Shown here: in pieces, positions 59,309 through 64,000 of the stretch
How positions within the stretch are numbered: the stretch's first letter is position 1
How the letters are laid out: each line of letters opens with the position of its first letter
Origin: Amblyomma americanum
Lineage: Eukaryota; Arthropoda; Arachnida; Ixodida; Ixodidae
NCBI RefSeq assembly: GCF_052857255.1
Contig: NC_135502.1
Span: 190,777,415 to 190,841,414 of the forward strand
DNA: 64,000 nt
Direction of reading: 5' to 3'
Notes under the pieces: generated by a model
Database searches by the model: none
The model's input: only the letters and a program-made list of their open reading frames with translations
What the model was told of the DNA's origin: nothing
Translations under genes and position numbers: made by a program

Positions 59309-62300
59309 GAACAAAGCCAAGAACCTGAACCAAAAAGACGAAATCGTTCAACATCACTTCGCTCAGAGTGCCACCATGCCTTGTGCCAAAGAACGAAACG
59401 TGACTCGATTTAAAGCAGTGTGACGTCAATGTTGCAGCAGATGCCGATGTTACGCTGGGGGCGGTGAACAGTGGTAGATCGGTTCGACACGTGCTGATGC
59501 CGTGTTGTTCGATGTTCCTTGTAGCGTCGTACCCCTCGGTATTACTGTAATTTAGCGTTTTCAGGTCGCTGTCTTAAATGCAGTTGTTCACTCGAGCAGT
59601 GCAGCCTCGTAGAACGATGCAAAGAACCTGAACCAAAAAGACGAAATGGTTCCTAAACATCGCTTCGCTCAGAGTGCCACCATGTCCTGTGCCAAAGAAC
59701 GAAACGTGACTCGATTTAAAGCAGCGTGACGTCAATGTTGCAGCATATGCCGATGTTACGCTGGGGGCCGTGAACAGTGGTGGATCGGTTCCACAGGTGC
59801 TGATGCCGTGTGGCTCGATGTCCCTTGTAGCTTCGTAACTGTCGATATTACAGTAATTCAGCGTTTTCAGGTCGCTGTCGTAAATGCAGGTGTTCACTCG
59901 AGCAATGCAGCCTGGTAGAATGAAGCCAAGAACCTGTACGAAAAAGACGAAATGGTTCCTCAAAATCACCTCTCTTAGGGTGCAACCACGCCCAGTTCAA
60001 AATGAACGAAGTGCGACTAGATTTATAGCAGTGCGACGTCAATGTTCCAGCAGCTGCCAATGTCACACTGGGGGACGAGAACAGTGGTGAATCGGTTCCA
60101 CACCTTATGATGCCGTGTTGCTCGATGTTCCTTTTAGCGTTGTAACACTCGGTATTATAGTAATTCAGCGTTTTCAGGTCTCCGTCCTAAATGCAGGTGT
60201 TCACTCGAATATGCAGCCTGGTAGAACGAAGCCAAGAACCTGAACCTAAAAGGACGAAATGGTTCCTCAACATCACCTCGCTCAGAGTGCCACCATGCCT
60301 TGTGCAAAAGAACGAAACGTGACTCGATTTAAAGCACTGTGACGTCAATGTTGCAGCAGATGCCGATGTTACGCTGGAGGATGTGAACAGTGGTGAATCG
60401 GTTCCACACGTGCTGATGCCGTGTTGTTCGATGTTCTTTGTAGCGTCGTAACTCTCGGTAATACAGTAGTTCAGCGTTTTCAGGTCGCTGTCGTAAATGC
60501 AGGTGTTCACTCGAGCAATGCAGCCTTGCAGAAGGAAGACAAGAATATGTTCCAAAAAGACTAAATGGTTCCTTAATATCATCTCGATCAGGGTGCCGCC
60601 ACGCCCAGTTCAAAAGAACGAAGCGTGACTAGATTTATAGCAGTGTGACGTCAACGTTCCAGCAGCTGCCGATGTTACGCTGCAGGACGTGAACAGTGGT
60701 GAATCGGTTCCACACGTGCTGATGCCGTGTTGCTGGATGTTCTTTGTAGCGTCGTAACCCTCGGTATTGCAGTAATTCAGCGTTTTCAGGTCGCTGTCCT
60801 AAATGCAGGTGTTCACTCGAGCAATGCAGCCTGGTAGAACGAAGCCAAGAACTTGAACCAAAAAGACGAAATGGTTCCTCAACATCACCTCGCTCAGAGT
60901 GCCACCATGCCCTGTGCCAAAGAACGAATCGTGACTCGATATAAAGCAGTGTGATGTCTATGTTGCAGCAGATGCCGATGTTACGCTGGGGGCCGTGAAC
61001 AGTGGTGGATATGTTAAACAGGTGCTGATGCCGTGTTGCTCGATGTCCCTTGTAGCGTCGTAATTGTCGGTAATACAGTAATTCAGCGGTTTCAGGTTGC
61101 TGTCATAAATGCAGGTGTTCATGAGCAATGCAGCCTGGTAGAACGAAGCCAAGAACCTGTACGAAAAAGACGAAATGGTTCCTCAAGATCACCTCTCTCA
61201 GGGTGCAACCACGCCCAGTTCAAAAGAACGAAGCGTGACTAGATTTATAGCAGTGCGACGTCAATGTTCCAGCAGCTGCCGATGTTACGCTGGAGGACGT
61301 GAACAGTGGTGAATCGGTTCCACACGTGCTGATGCCGTGTTGCTCTATGTTCCTTGTAGCGTCGTAACCCTTGGTATTACAGGAATTCAGCGTTATCAGG
61401 TCGCTGTCTTAAATGCAGGTGTTCATTCGAGCAATGCAGCCTGGTAGAACGAAGCCAAGAACCTGAACCAAAAGGACAAAATGGTTCCTCAACATCACAT
61501 AGCTCAGGGTGCCACCACGCCCAGTTCCAAAGAACGAAGCGTGACTAGATTTATAGCAGTGCGACGTCAATGTTGCAGCAACTGCCAATGTCACGCTGGG
61601 GGACGTGAACAGTGGTGAATCGGTTCCACACCTTATGATGCCGTGTTGCTCGATGTTCCTTGTAGCGTCGTAACACTCGGTATAACAGTAATTCAGCGTT
61701 TTCAGGCCTCCGTCCTAAATGCAGGTGTTCACTCGAATATGCAGCCTAGTAGAACGAAGCCAAGAACCTGGACCAAAAAGGACGAAAAGGTTCCTCAACA
61801 TCACCTCGCTCAGAGTGCCACCATGCCTTGTGCAAAAGAACGAAACGTGACTCGATTTAAAGCAGTGTGACGTCAATGTTGCAGCAGATGCCGATGTTAC
61901 GCTGGGGGCAGTGAACAGTGGTGGATGTTTTCCACAGGTGCTGATGCCGTGTTGCTCGATGTCCCTTGTAGCGTCGTAATTGTCGGTAATACAGTAATTC
62001 AGCGTTTTCAGGTCGCTATCGTAAATGCAGGTGTTCACTTGAGCAATGCAGCCTGGTAGAAGGAAGACAAGAACCTGTACCAAAAAGACTAAATGGTTCC
62101 TTAACATCATCTCGCTCAGGGTGCCACCACGCCCAGTTCAAAAGAACGAAGCGTTACTAGATTTATTGCAGTGTGACGACATGTTGCAGCAGCAGCCGAT
62201 GTTACGCTGGGGCACGTGAACAGTGGTGAATCGGTTCCACAAGTGCTGATGCCATGTTGCTCGATTTTCCTTGCAGAATCGTACCCCTCGGTATTACAGT

Positions 62301-62459
62301 AATTCAGTGTTTTAAGGCCGCCGTCTTAAATGCAGGTGTTCAGTCGAGCAATGCAGCATGGTAGAACGAAGCCAAGAACTTGAACCAAAAAGACGAAATG
62401 GTTCCTCAACATCACCTCGCTCAGTGCCCCATGCTCTGCCAAGACCTAACCGTGACTCG
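59309..62459. repeat. Satellite array to the right of the retrotransposon
   Basis: About ten monomers in the same orientation as the main block. A diverged 5-monomer periodicity of 1,528 bp is visible. The CTTATGATGCC variant recurs (about 60,104 and 61,633), as do TCCGTCCTAAATGC (60,181 and 61,709), CACTCGAATATGCAGCC (about 60,203 and 61,731) and GAAGGAAGACAAGAA (about 60,531 and 62,059). The first monomer lacks CCT in ATCGTTCAACATC near 59,343. The last monomer (about 62,280-62,459) accumulates small deletions and substitutions from about 62,424. No gene was seen. Confidence 0.93.
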
Positions 62460-64000
62460 ATCTAAATCAATATCTACCCATAACCTCTCATCTCCTAACC
62501 TCATCTTCCTATCCCCTATTATCCACTTAACCCCTATATCATCTATAATCACTCATAACCTCCCCCTTCATACCATTCCATCAAATCCATACTCCACAAT
62601 AACCCCACTTCCCCATAACATTTTATACATCTTCATCATCTCCTTTCCCTTCATCTTCAAAAAACTCTTACATTCCCATATTCCCATACAACTACCCTCA
62701 TCTCATTTCTTTCTTCTTCCCTTCTTTCTCCTCCTACCCAACACCGATACCAAACCCTATACACAATCTCTCAATCTCCCAATCCCACAACCCTCCCCCT
62801 AATCCCCACAATCCCCTACTCATCCACATCATACCTCTCCCACATCATCCTATAACCCCCCCCCATTCACTCCCCTCTTCCTCTCAACCATCCCAACTCC
62901 CTCTCTAATAATACAATCCCTAATACTACCCCCATCTTCCTATCCACAATCCTTACCCATATCCCTCAAACTCTATTCTTCTACTCCTTCCCCCAAATTA
63001 CAACCCATTCCAAACTTCTACCTCATTATCTCCAAATCATCCCCCCTATCCATCATAATCCCCACCCAATCTCAACATCTCATATCTCTTTATCATATCC
63101 ATCTACCCCCTTCAACCTCTCCCCCCTTCCCCCTAACCTTATATCACTAACTAAACCCAACCCTCCTCACCTCTCACCCATTAAAAATCCCTTCCCCACC
63201 CACCTCCCCTACATTCACATCTTAACCCACTACTCCCCATCACTTAATCCCCTCCCTAACACTCAACATCCCCTCCCATTTCATCATCTCCATCACCCCT
63301 ACATCATTCCCTTCCCCCCCCCCTATAATACCTCCCTTCTCCTTTTCCCATTCCCCCTATCAACCCTCATCTCATCCTCAAATCTTCTTCATAATCCTAT
63401 CTACCATCAAATCAATACCAACTAACAACACTCATTTATCACCAACCACAACTCCATCACAACCACCATCTTAACCTTTACCTACACCCCAAAAACCCTA
63501 TACATAAATCCACAACCTACATAACTCTCACCCCATCCCAAAACCTATCCAACCAATCCCCTAAACCCAACCATAACAATATTACCATCAACATCTCCAT
63601 TTACCCCCTCCCCCTAATCAATACATCTATCACCCACACTTACAACCACCTCCTCCCCCTCCTCCTCTTATTCTTCTAAACAAATAAATATCAATCACTA
63701 TAACCTATATCCCTTTAATCATCTCAACCAACTTAACCCCATCAACATCTTATCACACCTAAATACTCCCACCTCCCAAACCCATAATATACACTCCCCT
63801 CCATTAATATAATCTCCCAAATAACCACACATTCTCCATAAAAACCCCAATCCATCCACACCAACCCATACACACACTTATTATCAAACCCATACCTCAC
63901 ATCCATCCCCACCCCCTCCCTACCCTCCACAACAACACCATTCCACACAATAAATACCCCTAATATTCCAACCCACACACACAAAACACACCACACTAAT
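62460..64000. other. Almost G-free, C-rich tract (one G in 1,541 bp)
   Basis: Reading every line, the only G on the + strand after 62,459 is at 62,746. C is about 40-50% by hand counts of sample lines, with A and T roughly equal. C runs reach 9 (62,856-62,864) and 10 (63,314-63,323). I see no tandem period, no 306-bp satellite phase and no enrichment of a telomere-like CCTAA unit beyond what the base composition would give. Open frames here (about 62,380-62,802 on + and 63,742-63,996 on -) are long only because G-free or C-free codons rarely make stops; neither is a credible gene. The tract may be low-quality sequence at an assembly end or a genuine strand-asymmetric region. Confidence 0.9.

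Noticed and set aside
62380..62802. Open frame of 140 codons entering the G-free tract
   Set aside because: It starts in satellite and continues in sequence without G, which cannot form TAG or TGA stops; the composition is serine, proline, isoleucine and leucine filler with no domain.
63742..63996. Minus-strand open frame of 84 codons in the C-free complement
   Set aside because: Its length follows from the biased composition; no motif, homology or start context supports a gene.
62460..64000. Degenerate telomere (CCTAA-like words) in the G-free tract
   Set aside because: About ten CCTAA words are seen where the base composition alone would give about six, with no tandem arrangement. The evidence is too weak for a telomere call.
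62460..64000. G-free tract as satellite with G deleted or converted
   Set aside because: After about 15 aligned bases I could not extend an alignment to the satellite by dropping or substituting G, and no 306-bp phase appears. A computed wildcard alignment could still overturn this.

Overview
The window is eukaryotic heterochromatin-like DNA. Nearly all of it is one tandem satellite with a monomer of about 306 bp. There are no bacterial-style operons, no rRNA or tRNA genes that I can see, and no host gene that I can support. The only genes belong to one inserted non-LTR retrotransposon. Its ORF1 (PHD finger, coiled coil, RRM-like and FP-type C-terminal region) and ORF2 (endonuclease plus reverse transcriptase, CR1/L2-like) point to a metazoan. 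An arthropod such as a chelicerate is my best guess, at low confidence.

Layout. Positions 1-54,820 hold about 180 head-to-tail monomers, all in the same orientation. Most monomers carry the palindrome TGACGTCA and a CTCGAG site at fixed phase. Several monomer families are recognisable from diagnostic words (TTCCAGCAG, TTGCAGCAG, CGTCATGTTGC, ACTATGGGGATC). The array is organised at several nested scales: a 7-monomer unit (2,141 bp) at about 3.5-11.5 kb; a 35-monomer unit (10,671 bp) in two adjacent copies at about 14.7-25.4 and 25.4-35.5 kb, the second lacking exactly two monomers; a mosaic third partial copy at about 37.9-42.6 kb; a 4-monomer unit (1,222 bp) at about 43.6-46.3 kb; 3-monomer duplications near 42-43.5 and 50.9-52.8 kb; and a far duplication linking 1-1,321 to 46,987-48,307. 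This looks like repeated unequal exchange and gene conversion.

Positions 54,821-59,308 are a nearly full-length 4.5-kb retrotransposon on the + strand. It has a 5' UTR with an internal duplicated start, an intact ORF1, an ORF2 interrupted by four single-base frameshifts that all go the same way, a 3' UTR with a potential stem-loop, a polyadenylation signal and a (TGAAA)n-type tail. It sits inside a satellite monomer with about 7 bp of target missing and no evident target-site duplication.

Positions 59,309 to about 62,459 are about ten more satellite monomers with a diverged 5-monomer (1,528 bp) periodicity.

From about 62,460 to the end (1,541 bp) the + strand contains a single G, at 62,746. 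The region is C-rich, shows no repeat I can see, and begins mid-monomer after about 40 bp of eroding satellite. It is the strangest thing in the window. It is either a sequencing or assembly artefact at a low-quality end or an extreme strand-asymmetric sequence. The homopolymer-associated frameshifts in ORF2 make residual long-read indel error plausible here.
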